Positions 36,845-45,544 of a stretch of DNA of 64,000 nt are shown in pieces. Location: the NCBI RefSeq assembly GCF_025151215.1, contig NZ_CP102286.1, positions 3,906,001 through 3,970,000 on the forward strand. Direction: 5' to 3'. The number at the start of each line of letters is the position of its first letter. Position 1 is the stretch's first letter. Source of the DNA: Parabacteroides merdae ATCC 43184 (GTDB taxonomy: Bacteria; Bacteroidota; Bacteroidia; Bacteroidales; Tannerellaceae). Both the position numbers and the translations under genes were made by a program. The notes below the pieces were generated by a model. It had not been told where the DNA came from, did no database searches, and saw only the letters and a list, made by a program, of their open reading frames with translations.

Positions 36845-38362
36845 ATGATAAGAAAAGTTCTGATTGCGAATCGGGGCGAGATAGCTGTGAGGGTTATGCG
36901 CTCCTGTCGCGAAATGGGGATACGGTCGGTGGCTGTTTTTTCGGAAGCAGACCGGACGGCACGTCATGTCCTTTATGCCGACGAAGCGGTCTTGATAGGA
37001 CCGGCAGCATCAAAAGATAGTTACCTGAATATCGAAAAGATCATCCGGGCAGCCAAGCAACACAAGGTGGATGCGATTCATCCCGGATATGGTTTCCTGT
37101 CCGAGAATGCGGATTTTGCCCGCCGGTGCAAAGAAGAAGGAATCGTCTTTATCGGCCCGTCGGCAGAAACGATGGAGGCGATGGGAGATAAAATATCCGC
37201 CCGCAAGCGGATGATAGACGCCGGCGTGCCGGTCGTTCCTGGCACGCAGCAGCCTTTGCAGGATGTTGGAGAAGCATGCCGGGTCTGCCGGGAGATCGGT
37301 TTCCCGGTCATGCTGAAAGCCTCGATGGGAGGCGGTGGAAAGGGAATGCGTCTGATCCATAAGGAAGAAGAGGTGGAAGAGGCTTACAACGCCGCTCGCT
37401 CGGAGTCGCTCTCTTCTTTTGGTGACGATACAGTTTATCTGGAAAAGTACGTGGAGGGACCACATCATATCGAGTTCCAGATTTTAGGCGACAATTACGG
37501 GAATGTGGTCCATCTCTGCGAACGCGAATGCTCTGTGCAACGCCGTAACCAGAAAATTGTCGAGGAAAGTCCGTCGCCGTTCATTACGCCGGAACTGCGG
37601 AAAGAGATGGGCGAGAAGGCGGTTGCGGCTGCTAAGGCCGTCGACTATTCCGGTGCCGGGACGATCGAGTTCCTGGTCGATAAACACCGTAATTTTTATT
37701 TTCTCGAAATGAACACCCGTTTGCAGGTGGAGCATCCGATTACCGAAGAGGTGTTGGGGCTCGACTTGGTAAAGGAGCAGCTTCGTATTGCCGACAACGA
37801 ACCGTTGCATATCCGGCAGGAAGATATATCCCAGCGTGGGCATGCTATCGAATGCCGGATCTGTGCCGAAGATACCGCCAACAATTTCATGCCATCTCCC
37901 GGCATTATCCGCCAGCTGACCGAACCGAACGGGATCGGAGTGCGAATCGACAGCTATGTCTATGAAGGTTATGAGATTCCGGTCTATTATGACCCGATGA
38001 TCGGCAAGCTGATCGTGTGGGCTACCAGCCGCGAGTATGCGATCGAACGAATGAGGCGTGTCTTACACGAATACAAGATTACCGGGCTGAAGACGAATAT
38101 CAGCTATCTCAGGCGGATCATGGATATACCTGATTTTGTGCATGGAACCTACGATACATCGTTTATCGGAAAGCATGGCGAGGAGCTGCAACATCCGGTG
38201 AACCCCGGAGACGAGCATGAATCGGAAAATATCGCCATGATCGCTGCTTATATGGATTACCTGATGAACCTGGAGGAGAACGTATCGGGCTCTTCGGTGG
38301 ACAACCGTCCGATCAGCCGTTGGCGTGAGTTCGGGTTGCAGAAAGGTGTGTTAAGGATTTGA
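36845..38362 (+). CDS. Biotin carboxylase subunit of acyl-CoA carboxylase
   Basis: 505 aa. [20 protein letters not shown] is the canonical biotin carboxylase N-terminus, the ATP-grasp glycine loop [14 protein letters not shown] is intact, and metal/catalytic residues lie in [18 protein letters not shown]. It carboxylates biotin on the carrier protein encoded next, using ATP and bicarbonate. An in-frame ATG at 36821, 8 bp after the riboswitch motif, could add eight residues; 36845 is chosen because it gives the conserved start. With the genes at 38376 and 38893 it makes a three-subunit propionyl-CoA or acetyl-CoA carboxylase, with propionyl-CoA favoured by the beta subunit and the B12 riboswitch upstream. 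Confidence 0.9.
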   Translation: MIRKVLIANRGEIAVRVMRSCREMGIRSVAVFSEADRTARHVLYADEAVLIGPAASKDSYLNIEKIIRAAKQHKVDAIHPGYGFLSENADFARRCKEEGIVFIGPSAETMEAMGDKISARKRMIDAGVPVVPGTQQPLQDVGEACRVCREIGFPVMLKASMGGGGKGMRLIHKEEEVEEAYNAARSESLSSFGDDTVYLEKYVEGPHHIEFQILGDNYGNVVHLCERECSVQRRNQKIVEESPSPFITPELRKEMGEKAVAAAKAVDYSGAGTIEFLVDKHRNFYFLEMNTRLQVEHPITEEVLGLDLVKEQLRIADNEPLHIRQEDISQRGHAIECRICAEDTANNFMPSPGIIRQLTEPNGIGVRIDSYVYEGYEIPVYYDPMIGKLIVWATSREYAIERMRRVLHEYKITGLKTNISYLRRIMDIPDFVHGTYDTSFIGKHGEELQHPVNPGDEHESENIAMIAAYMDYLMNLEENVSGSSVDNRPISRWREFGLQKGVLRI

Positions 38363-38375
38363 AAAATTGTTTATA

Positions 38376-38915
38376 ATGGAAATACATATTGGAAACCGGG
38401 TGGCTGATGTGGAGCTGCTTGGAAAGGATGGAAACAAGGTGCGGCTCGACATAGACGGACAGCCCTACGAGGTGGATATCGTGATGGCTGAGAACGGGGC
38501 TTGTTCGATCTTGCATGACGGACATTCTTACAATGCCGAGCTGATCCGTTCGGGAGGAGGAAAGAACTATCAGGTCAACACGCTTTTCTCCTCTTATTCG
38601 GTCGACATAATCGATTCGCAGGCCAAATATCTACGTATGCGCAAGAACAGCGAAGAAAAGCAGGGCGACAAGGTTGTATCGCCGATGCCCGGAAAGGTCA
38701 TGAAGATTCCTGTGAACGAAGGAGACCTTCTGTCTGCCGGGGATATCGTGGTGGTGCTCGAAGCCATGAAGATGCAGAGCAACTATAAGGTCAGCTCTGA
38801 TTGTCGGGTACGTGAAATCCTGGTGAAGGAAGGAAACACGGTAAACGTGAATCAGGTGTTGATGACATTGGAAGTAATTAATCAGGAAGAAAATGCAGAA
38901 AGAAGAGATATATAA
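38376..38915 (+). CDS. Biotin carboxyl carrier protein subunit
   Basis: 179 aa. The C-terminal biotinyl domain (about 95-170) contains [16 protein letters not shown] and the biotin site [10 protein letters not shown] with the acceptor lysine K132. The N-terminal 90 residues resemble the carrier/BT-type domain of propionyl-CoA carboxylase alpha chains. The start is the ATG at 38376; a TTG at 38367 is in frame but less likely. It begins 13 bp after the biotin carboxylase stop, and its end overlaps the beta-subunit gene by 23 bp in another frame, so the three are one translationally coupled operon. Confidence 0.9.
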   Translation: MEIHIGNRVADVELLGKDGNKVRLDIDGQPYEVDIVMAENGACSILHDGHSYNAELIRSGGGKNYQVNTLFSSYSVDIIDSQAKYLRMRKNSEEKQGDKVVSPMPGKVMKIPVNEGDLLSAGDIVVVLEAMKMQSNYKVSSDCRVREILVKEGNTVNVNQVLMTLEVINQEENAERRDI

Positions 38916-40425
38916 GAAGTTTGAAGAACTAGATAAAGTAGCTGCTCTGGGTGGCGGCGTAGTTCGTATCGATAAGCAACATGAGGCGGGGCGTATGACA
39001 GCCCGTGAACGTATTGATATGTTGCTGGATAAAGGTACGTTTGTTGAACTGGATAAGTTCGTGACGCATCGATGCACGAATTTCGGCATGGAGAAAAACA
39101 AGATTCCGGGAGACGGTGTCGTTTCTGGATATGGTAAGATCGAAGGTCGTCAGGTCTTTGTCTACGCCTACGATTTTACAGCTTACGGAGGAACGCTCAG
39201 TTCGACCAATGCCGCCAAGATCGTAAAGGTCCAGACGCTAGCTCTGAAAAATGGTGCACCTGTGATCGCATTGAACGATTCGGGAGGTGCGCGTATCCAG
39301 GAAGGAGTCGGTAGCCTGGCAGGTTATGCGTCGATCTTCTATCAAAATACGATGGCCTCTGGGGTGGTTCCCCAGATTTCGGCTATCCTCGGTCCTTGTG
39401 CCGGTGGAGCTTGTTACTCGCCGGCACTGACCGATTTCATTTTTATGGTGAAAGAGAAGAGCCATATGTTCATAACCGGACCGGATGTCGTGAAGGCCGT
39501 TACGCATGAGACGGTGGAGAAAGAGGAATTGGGAGGCGCCTATGTGCATAGCAGTAAAAGTGGCGTGACGCATTTCGTGTGTGATACGGAGGAGGAAACG
39601 TTGATGAGTATCCGCGAGCTGCTGAGCTTCCTGCCGTCAAACAATATGGAGGATGCGCCGTCTCTCCCGTGTTCTGACGATATCCGTCGTGAAACGGAAA
39701 CGTTACAGACGGTGATTCCCGATGATCCGAACGTGCCGTATGATATGAAGGACGTGATCGAGCCGGTGGTCGACAATCATTATTTTTTCGAAGTGATGTC
39801 TCATTTTGCAAAGAATGTGGTGGTCGGCTTTGCCCGTCTGGGTGGCCAGTCGGTTGGTATTGTGGCGAATCAGCCGGCTTTCCTAGCTGGTGTGCTGGAT
39901 ATCGATGCCTCGGACAAGGCGGCTCGTTTCATCCGTTTTTGCGATTGCTTCAATATCCCGCTGGTGACGTTTGAGGACGTACCCGGCTTTTTACCCGGCT
40001 GTCAGCAGGAGCATGACGGGATTATCCGCCACGGGGCGAAGATCGTTTACGCTTATGCCGAGGCGACAGTTCCCAAAATTACGTTGATTACGCGTAAAGC
40101 TTACGGCGGCGCTTATATCGTGATGTCGAGCAAACCGATCGGCGCCGACATCAACTTGGCTTACCCGATGGCGGAAATCGCAGTGATGGGAGCCGAAGGG
40201 GCTGTCAATATCCTGTACCGGAAAGCGGAAGGAGAAGAAAAAGCACAGGCTATGAAGGCATACAATGAACAGTTCTCGAATCCTTATCGAGCAGCCGAAT
40301 TAGGATTTATCGATGAGATCATCATGCCCCGTCAGACACGTTACAAGTTGATACAGGCGCTTGAAATGGCAAAAAATAAGAGCCAGAGCAATCCGCCAAA
40401 GAAACATGGCAATATGCCTTTGTAA
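38893..40425 (+). CDS. Carboxyltransferase subunit (propionyl-CoA carboxylase beta / methylmalonyl-CoA decarboxylase alpha)
   Basis: 510 aa crotonase-fold carboxyltransferase. The acyl-CoA site is [20 protein letters not shown] and the carboxybiotin oxyanion site [36 protein letters not shown] is also typical. It transfers CO2 between carboxybiotin and propionyl-CoA (forming methylmalonyl-CoA), or the reverse in a decarboxylase complex. Membrane decarboxylase partners are not in the window, and a dedicated biotin carboxylase is, which favours the ATP-dependent carboxylase. Methylmalonyl-CoA is the substrate of the B12-dependent mutase, a metabolic link to the riboswitch. Confidence 0.9.
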   Translation: MQKEEIYKKFEELDKVAALGGGVVRIDKQHEAGRMTARERIDMLLDKGTFVELDKFVTHRCTNFGMEKNKIPGDGVVSGYGKIEGRQVFVYAYDFTAYGGTLSSTNAAKIVKVQTLALKNGAPVIALNDSGGARIQEGVGSLAGYASIFYQNTMASGVVPQISAILGPCAGGACYSPALTDFIFMVKEKSHMFITGPDVVKAVTHETVEKEELGGAYVHSSKSGVTHFVCDTEEETLMSIRELLSFLPSNNMEDAPSLPCSDDIRRETETLQTVIPDDPNVPYDMKDVIEPVVDNHYFFEVMSHFAKNVVVGFARLGGQSVGIVANQPAFLAGVLDIDASDKAARFIRFCDCFNIPLVTFEDVPGFLPGCQQEHDGIIRHGAKIVYAYAEATVPKITLITRKAYGGAYIVMSSKPIGADINLAYPMAEIAVMGAEGAVNILYRKAEGEEKAQAMKAYNEQFSNPYRAAELGFIDEIIMPRQTRYKLIQALEMAKNKSQSNPPKKHGNMPL

Positions 40426-40510
40426 ATCAAGGATGTCGATTTGAAAATTATAAATAACTAACATGGTGAACAAAAGAATCATTCGACAGAATCAATAGAA
40501 TTGATTAGAG

Positions 40511-40538
40511 GAAGGCTTGCTTGTGAAAGTCAGCCTTC
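40511..40538 (+). terminator. Hairpin terminator after the carboxylase operon
   Basis: GAAGGCT (40511-40517) pairs with AGCCTTC (40532-40538), followed by TTACTTTTG. The T-rich tail overlaps the next promoter box. Confidence 0.6.
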
Positions 40539-40539
40539 T

Positions 40540-40547
40540 TACTTTTG
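40540..40547 (+). promoter_or_regulatory. -7 box for the exporter gene
   Basis: TACTTTTG fits TAnnTTTG, directly after the terminator and 32 bp before the ATG at 40580. Confidence 0.5.
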
Positions 40548-40579
40548 TGCCCGCATTTAATAGAGAAAAGACAAAAAGG

Positions 40580-41929
40580 ATGGAAAAAGAGACTTTGACA
40601 GACCGGGAGGTTTTGTTGTTACGGAGAAAACTGGACTTATTACTCCGTACGGGAAAATTGCTGATGGAGAGTGCCGCGGATACGAACCGCATCGAACGGA
40701 ACATGAAGCGTGTGGCTGCTTTTATGGGGATTCCTGAAGAAAAGCTTCATCTGGATATCAGATGGACGATGATTATGGTGAATGTGAGCGACGAGACACA
40801 TTCCTTTTCAAAATTTCAGAAGTGTGAGAAGCATGGTATCAATATGACGACCATTACGGAGGTCAGCCATCTGTCATGGAAGGCGATTGAACAAGACTAT
40901 TCATTGGACCAGTATGAGGAAGAGCTTGAGCGGATTGCGCGTAAACCTCGTAACTATATGCCTTACCTGGTGGCAATCGGTGCAGGGTTTGCCTGTGGCG
41001 GTTTCTGTAAGTTGTTCGGCTGTGACTGGATCGCGTTTTTGTTCGCTTCTATTTGTGCATTTGTCGGATTCCGTGTCCGAGCGCGTTGTATCGAGTTCGG
41101 GATAAATGTGTATATGAGTATTGCGATTGCGGCGTTTGTGGCGACTTGTCTGGCGTATGCTTCTTCTTTTTCGGGGCTGTCATCCACGCCTTACCATCCG
41201 TTGCTGGCTTGTGCTCTGTTTATCGTGCCGGGAGTACCGTTAATCAATTTTGTGGATGACATGATTGACAATCATTTGCTTGTCGGGATTACGCGGGCGG
41301 CCAATACGATGATGATGGTCGGAGCGATGACGTTCGGGATTGCTTTTGCCATGCGGGTGTTGGTAATGAACGATATAGAGATCGACCATAAGTTCAGTGA
41401 ATTGAGCATGGTGCCGCATGATCCTTATTATATTTATGCCATTGCGGCGGCTATTGCAGCGATGGGTTTTTCAATGATTTTCAATATCCAGCGACGTTTG
41501 TTGTGGGTTGTGGCTTTAGGGGGGATCATTGCAGTGTGTACCCGTAATTTTGTGAATTTTGAGTTGGGATATGGTCCGGTGATCGGTTCGTTTATGGGAA
41601 GTTTTGTCGTGAGTCTGATTGCGGTAAAGGCGGTTCATTGGTTCGATGTCCCCAATCATGTGTTAACGATCCCGTCTGTTATCCCGATGATTCCGGGAGT
41701 ACTGATGTATCGTTCGTTGTTTGCTTTTATCAACCTGCACGGGGTGATTGGTGAAGTGACCAATGCTTTTGCCAACGGGATCAATTCGGCTTTAATTATC
41801 CTGTGTATCTCTTTAGGTGTTGCCGTTCCGAATATCTTCGCTCGTCGCTACATTGCCAAAGACCGCCAGCGTTATCTTGAAGAAGAACTTGAAAAACGCA
41901 GGCAGCGTGGTAAGTTCATTGAATGGTAA
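40580..41929 (+). CDS. Threonine/serine exporter family protein (ThrE, fused form)
   Basis: 449 aa inner-membrane protein. The soluble N-terminal part (KLDLLLRTGKLLMESAADTNRIERNMKRVA) and membrane segments to about 260 form the ThrE/DUF1212 domain, and the C-terminal half (YYIYAIAAAIAAMGFSMIF onward, with PSVIPMIPGVLMYR) is the second ThrE_2/DUF3815 domain. In many bacteria these are two proteins; here they are fused. The role is export of threonine, serine or small peptides. The start is the ATG at 40580 with AAAAGG upstream; an in-frame TTG at 40517 falls in the terminator region. It is monocistronic, convergent with nrdG. Confidence 0.83.
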   Translation: MEKETLTDREVLLLRRKLDLLLRTGKLLMESAADTNRIERNMKRVAAFMGIPEEKLHLDIRWTMIMVNVSDETHSFSKFQKCEKHGINMTTITEVSHLSWKAIEQDYSLDQYEEELERIARKPRNYMPYLVAIGAGFACGGFCKLFGCDWIAFLFASICAFVGFRVRARCIEFGINVYMSIAIAAFVATCLAYASSFSGLSSTPYHPLLACALFIVPGVPLINFVDDMIDNHLLVGITRAANTMMMVGAMTFGIAFAMRVLVMNDIEIDHKFSELSMVPHDPYYIYAIAAAIAAMGFSMIFNIQRRLLWVVALGGIIAVCTRNFVNFELGYGPVIGSFMGSFVVSLIAVKAVHWFDVPNHVLTIPSVIPMIPGVLMYRSLFAFINLHGVIGEVTNAFANGINSALIILCISLGVAVPNIFARRYIAKDRQRYLEEELEKRRQRGKFIEW

Positions 41930-41939
41930 GGAGATTCAT

Positions 41940-41983
41940 GAATTATGATTTATGAGTTATAAAAGATTCATAAATCATAATTC
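41940..41983. terminator. Perfect 16-bp inverted repeat between convergent genes
   Basis: GAATTATGATTTATGA (41940-41955) and TCATAAATCATAATTC (41968-41983) are exact reverse complements with a 12-nt loop. The right arm includes the last codons and the stop of nrdG. AT-rich; probably a bidirectional terminator or transcript-end stabiliser. Confidence 0.55.
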
Positions 41984-42468
41984 AGTTCCAACAAGACAGT
42001 CTTGTTGGCTTTTAGGGAAGCTTTGACATCGATCAGGCGTTGGTTGCTGCTGCCACGGAAAAGAAGGCTTTCATCGCGTAGGGCTTGTTTGAATTTACCA
42101 TCTACCAAGACGTCGATGTATTTGAGCAGCTCTGCCTGTTTCGGATTGTCCAGAAGACGCTCGAAAGTATAGCCGGTATAACACCAGATGTTTTTCCGGC
42201 TTTTTTCTTTGATCGCCTGTGCCAGCTTGGTGAAACCTTCCGGTTGGAACATGGGGTCGCCGCCGCTGAAGGTCACGTTGGCAAAGTCGTCTGCCAAGAC
42301 CTTCGTTAGAATCTCTTCCGTCGATATTTGTTTCCCCTTTTTTATGTCCCACGATTCGGGATTATGACAGCCAGGACAAGCGTTCGGACAACCTGCCGCA
42401 TAGATCGCGGTCCGGAATCCCGGACCGTCGACAGTTGTATCTTCTATGATATCAATGATGGAAAGCAC
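41968..42468 (-). CDS. nrdG: Anaerobic ribonucleotide reductase activating protein
   Basis: 166 aa radical-SAM enzyme with the [4Fe-4S] motif GCPNACPGCHNPESW (C27, C31, C34) and VTFSGGDPMFQPEG for SAM binding. It generates the glycyl radical on NrdD under anaerobic conditions. It lies 104 bp downstream of nrdD in the same direction; the gap has a small hairpin (GAATTGAA/TTCAATTC, 42488-42527). The final codons form one arm of an inverted repeat. Confidence 0.93.
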   Translation of the reverse strand: MLSIIDIIEDTTVDGPGFRTAIYAAGCPNACPGCHNPESWDIKKGKQISTEEILTKVLADDFANVTFSGGDPMFQPEGFTKLAQAIKEKSRKNIWCYTGYTFERLLDNPKQAELLKYIDVLVDGKFKQALRDESLLFRGSSNQRLIDVKASLKANKTVLLELNYDL

Positions 42469-42572
42469 TTTGGAATTTGAAAATTAAGAATTGAAAAATA
42501 AAATGCTTGACTTATAAGCTTCAATTCTTGGTTTATAATATAACTGTTTATATCTCTCGCAATCTTCAATTT

Positions 42573-44780
42573 TTAATTATGGACGACCCTGTCGTTCAGT
42601 TCTGCCAGTTTCGCTTTGTTCCAGCGATCTGTCGTACCGACCAGGTAGCCGGTGATGCGCTGTAGTTTGTCGAGATGGATACTGCCGCATTTCGGACATT
42701 TCTCCAAATGGGTTTCCGCATTTTCGTAGCCGCAGTCGAGGCAGCGGTTACGATTGTGGTTGACGGAACCGTAGCCAATATTATAACGGTCCATCATATC
42801 GACAACTTGCATGATCACTTCCGGGTTATGGGTCGCGTCTCCATCCATTTCGACATAGAAGATATGGCCTCCGCGTGTCATCTCGTGATAGGGAGCCTCC
42901 ACTTCTGCCTTGTGGCGGGCGCTACATTTGTAATAAACGGGTACATGGTTGGAGTTTGTATAGTAGTCGCGGTCCGTGATACCGGGCAACGAACCGAATT
43001 TCTTACGGTCACGACGGGTAAATTTGCCCGACAAGCCTTCGGCCGGTGTTGCCAGTACGCTGTAATTATGCTGGTATTCCTCTGAAAACTGATTGGCCCT
43101 GTTACGGATATAGCTGACGATCTTCAGGCCTAACTCCTGCGAAGCCGCATCTTCGCCGTGGTGTTTGCCGGTGAGGGCGACCAGGCATTCTGCCAGGCCG
43201 ATAAAACCGATCCCCAATGTACCCTGATTGATAACGGGTGCGATCGTGTCGTTCGGTTTCAATTTCTCGCTACCCAGCCAAAGAGATGACATCAGCAACG
43301 GGAACTGTTTGGCATATGCCGTTTTTTGGAATTCCATGCGCTCGTGTAGTTGGCGGGCGGTTATATCCAGCATGTGGTCGAGCTTGGCAAAGAATTGGGC
43401 GATCCGTTCTTCCTTGTTTTCAATGTGCATGCATTCGATAGCGAGGCGTACGATATTGATTGTCGAGAAAGAGAGGTTACCGCGGCCGATAGATGTTTTC
43501 GGACCGAAGCGGTTCTCGAATACACGCGTGCGGCATCCCATGGTCGCAACTTCGTGCATATAACGTTGCGGATCATCGGCACGCCAGTCTTCGCTCTGGT
43601 TGAATGTCGCGTCGAGGTTGAGGAAGTTCGGGAAGAAACGGCGAGCTGTAACCTTGCAGGCAAGCTGGTAAAGGTCGTAGTTACGGTCTTCCGGCAGATA
43701 GCTTACCCCGCGTTTCTTTTTCCATATCTGAATCGGGAAGATGGCCGTTTCGCCATTGCCGACTCCGCGATATGTGCTTTTCAATATCTCGCGAATGATA
43801 CAGCGTCCTTCGGCAGAAGTGTCCGTTCCGTAATTGATGGAACTGAATACTACTTGGTTGCCTCCACGAGAATGGATGGTGTTCATATTGTGGATAAAGG
43901 CTTCCATCGATTGATGCACGCGGCTGACAGTTTTATTGACGGCATGTTGGATGATACGTTCGTCGCCACTCAATCCTTCGAGCGGACGATTCACATAGTC
44001 ATCCAGTTTCTGCTGGTAGAGATGTGAATAATTCTGTCCGTTCAGTTCTTCCAGGTTCTTGATTTCTTCGATAAAACTATTGCGCACGTAAGGAGCCAGA
44101 TAGAAATCGAATGCCGGGATCGCCTGACCACCATGCATTTCGTTCTGGGCTGTTTCGAGCGAGATACAGCCTAAAATACTGGCTGTTTCGATACGCTTTG
44201 CCGGGCGTGATTCGCCATGTCCGGCTGAAAAACCGTATTTCAGGATGTGGTCCAACGGATGTTGTACGCATGTGAGGCTCTTGGTCGGATAATAGTCTTT
44301 ATCATGGATATGCAGATAGTTGTTTTCTACCGCCTCCTTGACCTCTTCGCTCAACAAGTAATCGTCAACGAACGGCTTGGTCGTTTCGCTGGAGAACTTC
44401 ATCATCATGCCGGCGGGCGTGTCGGCATTCATATTGGCATTCTCGCGGGTGATGTCGTTGGATTTGATATTGATGATCTCCAGGAACATATCGCGTGTCT
44501 TGGCTTTGCGGGCGATACTGCGCTGGTTGCGGTAAGCTATGTATTTTTGTGCAACGTCTTTGCGGCTACTGTTCATCAGCTCCAACTCGACAGCGTCTTG
44601 GATGGCTTCGACAGTCATTTGCGAGTCGCCTTTGAAAGAAATATGATCCGTGATCTGGCGAACCAGCTCCCGGTCTTCCCCGTTTTCTGTGTGCAACATC
44701 GCTTTGCGGATAGCTGTTGCTATCTTTTCTTCGTTGAATCCAACGATACGTCCATCACGTTTAATAACTGTCTGAATCAT
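42573..44780 (-). CDS. nrdD: Anaerobic ribonucleoside-triphosphate reductase
   Basis: 735 aa class-III ribonucleotide reductase. It has an N-terminal ATP-cone (MIQTVIKRDGRIVGFNEEKIATAI), a catalytic barrel, a C-terminal zinc site with four cysteines (CLDCGY then CPKCGS) and the glycyl-radical region RITGYLVGTTDRWN near the C-terminus. It supplies deoxynucleotides without oxygen and is activated by NrdG, encoded next. The open frame extends to 44900, but the conserved N-terminus starts at the ATG at 44780. The upstream region holds three copies of TTGGAAAACTT that may be regulatory. Confidence 0.94.
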   Translation of the reverse strand: MIQTVIKRDGRIVGFNEEKIATAIRKAMLHTENGEDRELVRQITDHISFKGDSQMTVEAIQDAVELELMNSSRKDVAQKYIAYRNQRSIARKAKTRDMFLEIINIKSNDITRENANMNADTPAGMMMKFSSETTKPFVDDYLLSEEVKEAVENNYLHIHDKDYYPTKSLTCVQHPLDHILKYGFSAGHGESRPAKRIETASILGCISLETAQNEMHGGQAIPAFDFYLAPYVRNSFIEEIKNLEELNGQNYSHLYQQKLDDYVNRPLEGLSGDERIIQHAVNKTVSRVHQSMEAFIHNMNTIHSRGGNQVVFSSINYGTDTSAEGRCIIREILKSTYRGVGNGETAIFPIQIWKKKRGVSYLPEDRNYDLYQLACKVTARRFFPNFLNLDATFNQSEDWRADDPQRYMHEVATMGCRTRVFENRFGPKTSIGRGNLSFSTINIVRLAIECMHIENKEERIAQFFAKLDHMLDITARQLHERMEFQKTAYAKQFPLLMSSLWLGSEKLKPNDTIAPVINQGTLGIGFIGLAECLVALTGKHHGEDAASQELGLKIVSYIRNRANQFSEEYQHNYSVLATPAEGLSGKFTRRDRKKFGSLPGITDRDYYTNSNHVPVYYKCSARHKAEVEAPYHEMTRGGHIFYVEMDGDATHNPEVIMQVVDMMDRYNIGYGSVNHNRNRCLDCGYENAETHLEKCPKCGSIHLDKLQRITGYLVGTTDRWNKAKLAELNDRVVHN

Positions 44781-44852
44781 GATAAGTTTATTATTGAGGT
44801 TTGTGAATTTTGTAGTTGCAAAAGTATATAGTATAACAATATGGTAAACTTT

Positions 44853-45004
44853 TTGGAAAACTTTTATGCAGTTAAAATATGTCAATTCACTGATATGCAA
44901 TTATAAATTTTGGGTAATTGGAAAACTTTAAATGACTATCATGTTTTAATGTTGTCCAAAAGTGTATATCTTTTTCAACTTTTCGTGTATAATGTGGAAA
45001 ACTT
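44853..45004. promoter_or_regulatory. Triplicated TTGGAAAACTT motif upstream of nrdD
   Basis: TTGGAAAACTT at 44853-44863 and 44918-44928, and GTGGAAAACTT at 44994-45004, all in the same orientation, spaced 65 and 76 bp. They lie between the nrdD start and the riboswitch promoter. Confidence 0.4.
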
Positions 45005-45068
45005 CTGAAGGAAGTGTTAACGTGAAAAAATAACTTGGAAAAGAGATACACGCTATGCTTTTTTTGTC

Positions 45069-45076
45069 TAATTTTG
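45069..45076 (+). promoter_or_regulatory. -7 box for orphan riboswitch
   Basis: TAATTTTG fits TAnnTTTG, just upstream of the riboswitch. Confidence 0.5.
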
Positions 45077-45081
45077 TCTTC

Positions 45082-45294
45082 GGATCGGTTTCGTATGATT
45101 AAATCAGATGATACGGATTAAAAGGGAATCGGGTGAAAATCCCGGACAGTCCCGCTGCTGTGAAGCTCCGTTTCAACATCCTGAAAACTACTTTTGCCAC
45201 TGGTTTATGGTTATAAACCGGGAAGGCTTCGGGATGGGAGTCAGTCAGAAGACCTGCCGTTCATTAAAGGCTATTCTTTCCTCGTGGGTTAGGA
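45082..45294 (+). ncRNA. Cobalamin riboswitch with no recognisable target gene
   Basis: The core at 45112-45258 has AAAAGGGAATCGGGTG, GACAGTCCCGCTGCTGT, GCCACTG, GGGAAGGC and CAGTCAGAAGACCTGCC, plus the same CCTCGTGGGTTAGG platform as the riboswitch at 36605, to which it is closely similar along its length. The next + strand feature is a 32-codon ORF at 45337 and then a hairpin at 45486; the next real genes run the other way. Confidence 0.9.
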
Positions 45295-45336
45295 GAATGG
45301 TTCGAAAATGTTTCTAACTTCATAAATAGTAAAAAG

Positions 45337-45435
45337 ATGGAAAAGCTTTGCTTGTGTTGTGGCACAAAGTTTTCCGGCAATATTGATTTATTGTCAGGCG
45401 ACTTTGCTGCTACTTATTTTTCTATACATAAATAG
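45337..45435 (+). CDS. Candidate 32-aa Cys-rich micro-ORF downstream of riboswitch
   Basis: The ATG at 45337 follows AAAAAG and opens 32 codons to TAG at 45433. The product starts MEKLCLCCGTKF, three cysteines in four positions, with no signal peptide or membrane span. It lies 42 bp after the riboswitch platform and before a hairpin at 45486-45509, so it is the only reading frame of note on that transcript. It could be a real small protein, a leader peptide, or the remnant of a deleted B12-regulated gene. I recognise no family. Confidence 0.3.
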   Translation: MEKLCLCCGTKFSGNIDLLSGDFAATYFSIHK

Positions 45436-45485
45436 TATTGTTATTCGTTGTTAGAATATTGTTCAATAGTAATTAAAGTAAGAAG

Positions 45486-45521
45486 CTCCGTCGAAGTGAT
45501 TCGCCGGAGTTTCGTGTTTTT
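45486..45521. terminator. Hairpin between riboswitch transcript and atpG
   Basis: CTCCG-T-CGAA (45486-45495) pairs with TTCG-C-CGGAG (45500-45509) around GTGA, followed on the + strand by TTTCGTGTTTTTT. It can end the riboswitch transcript and probably also the minus-strand atp operon. Confidence 0.65.
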
Positions 45522-45544
45522 TAAGCGCATAGCCGGACGTTTTT

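Noticed and set aside
36817..37020. 67-codon ORF starting just after the riboswitch
   Set aside because: Overlaps the biotin carboxylase start in another frame and shows no protein-like features.
42488..42527. GAATTGAA/TTCAATTC hairpin between nrdD and nrdG as a terminator
   Set aside because: The stem is short and AT-rich without a T-run; the two genes are expected to be cotranscribed.
45108..45317. 69-codon ORF over the orphan riboswitch
   Set aside because: It is made entirely of conserved riboswitch sequence.
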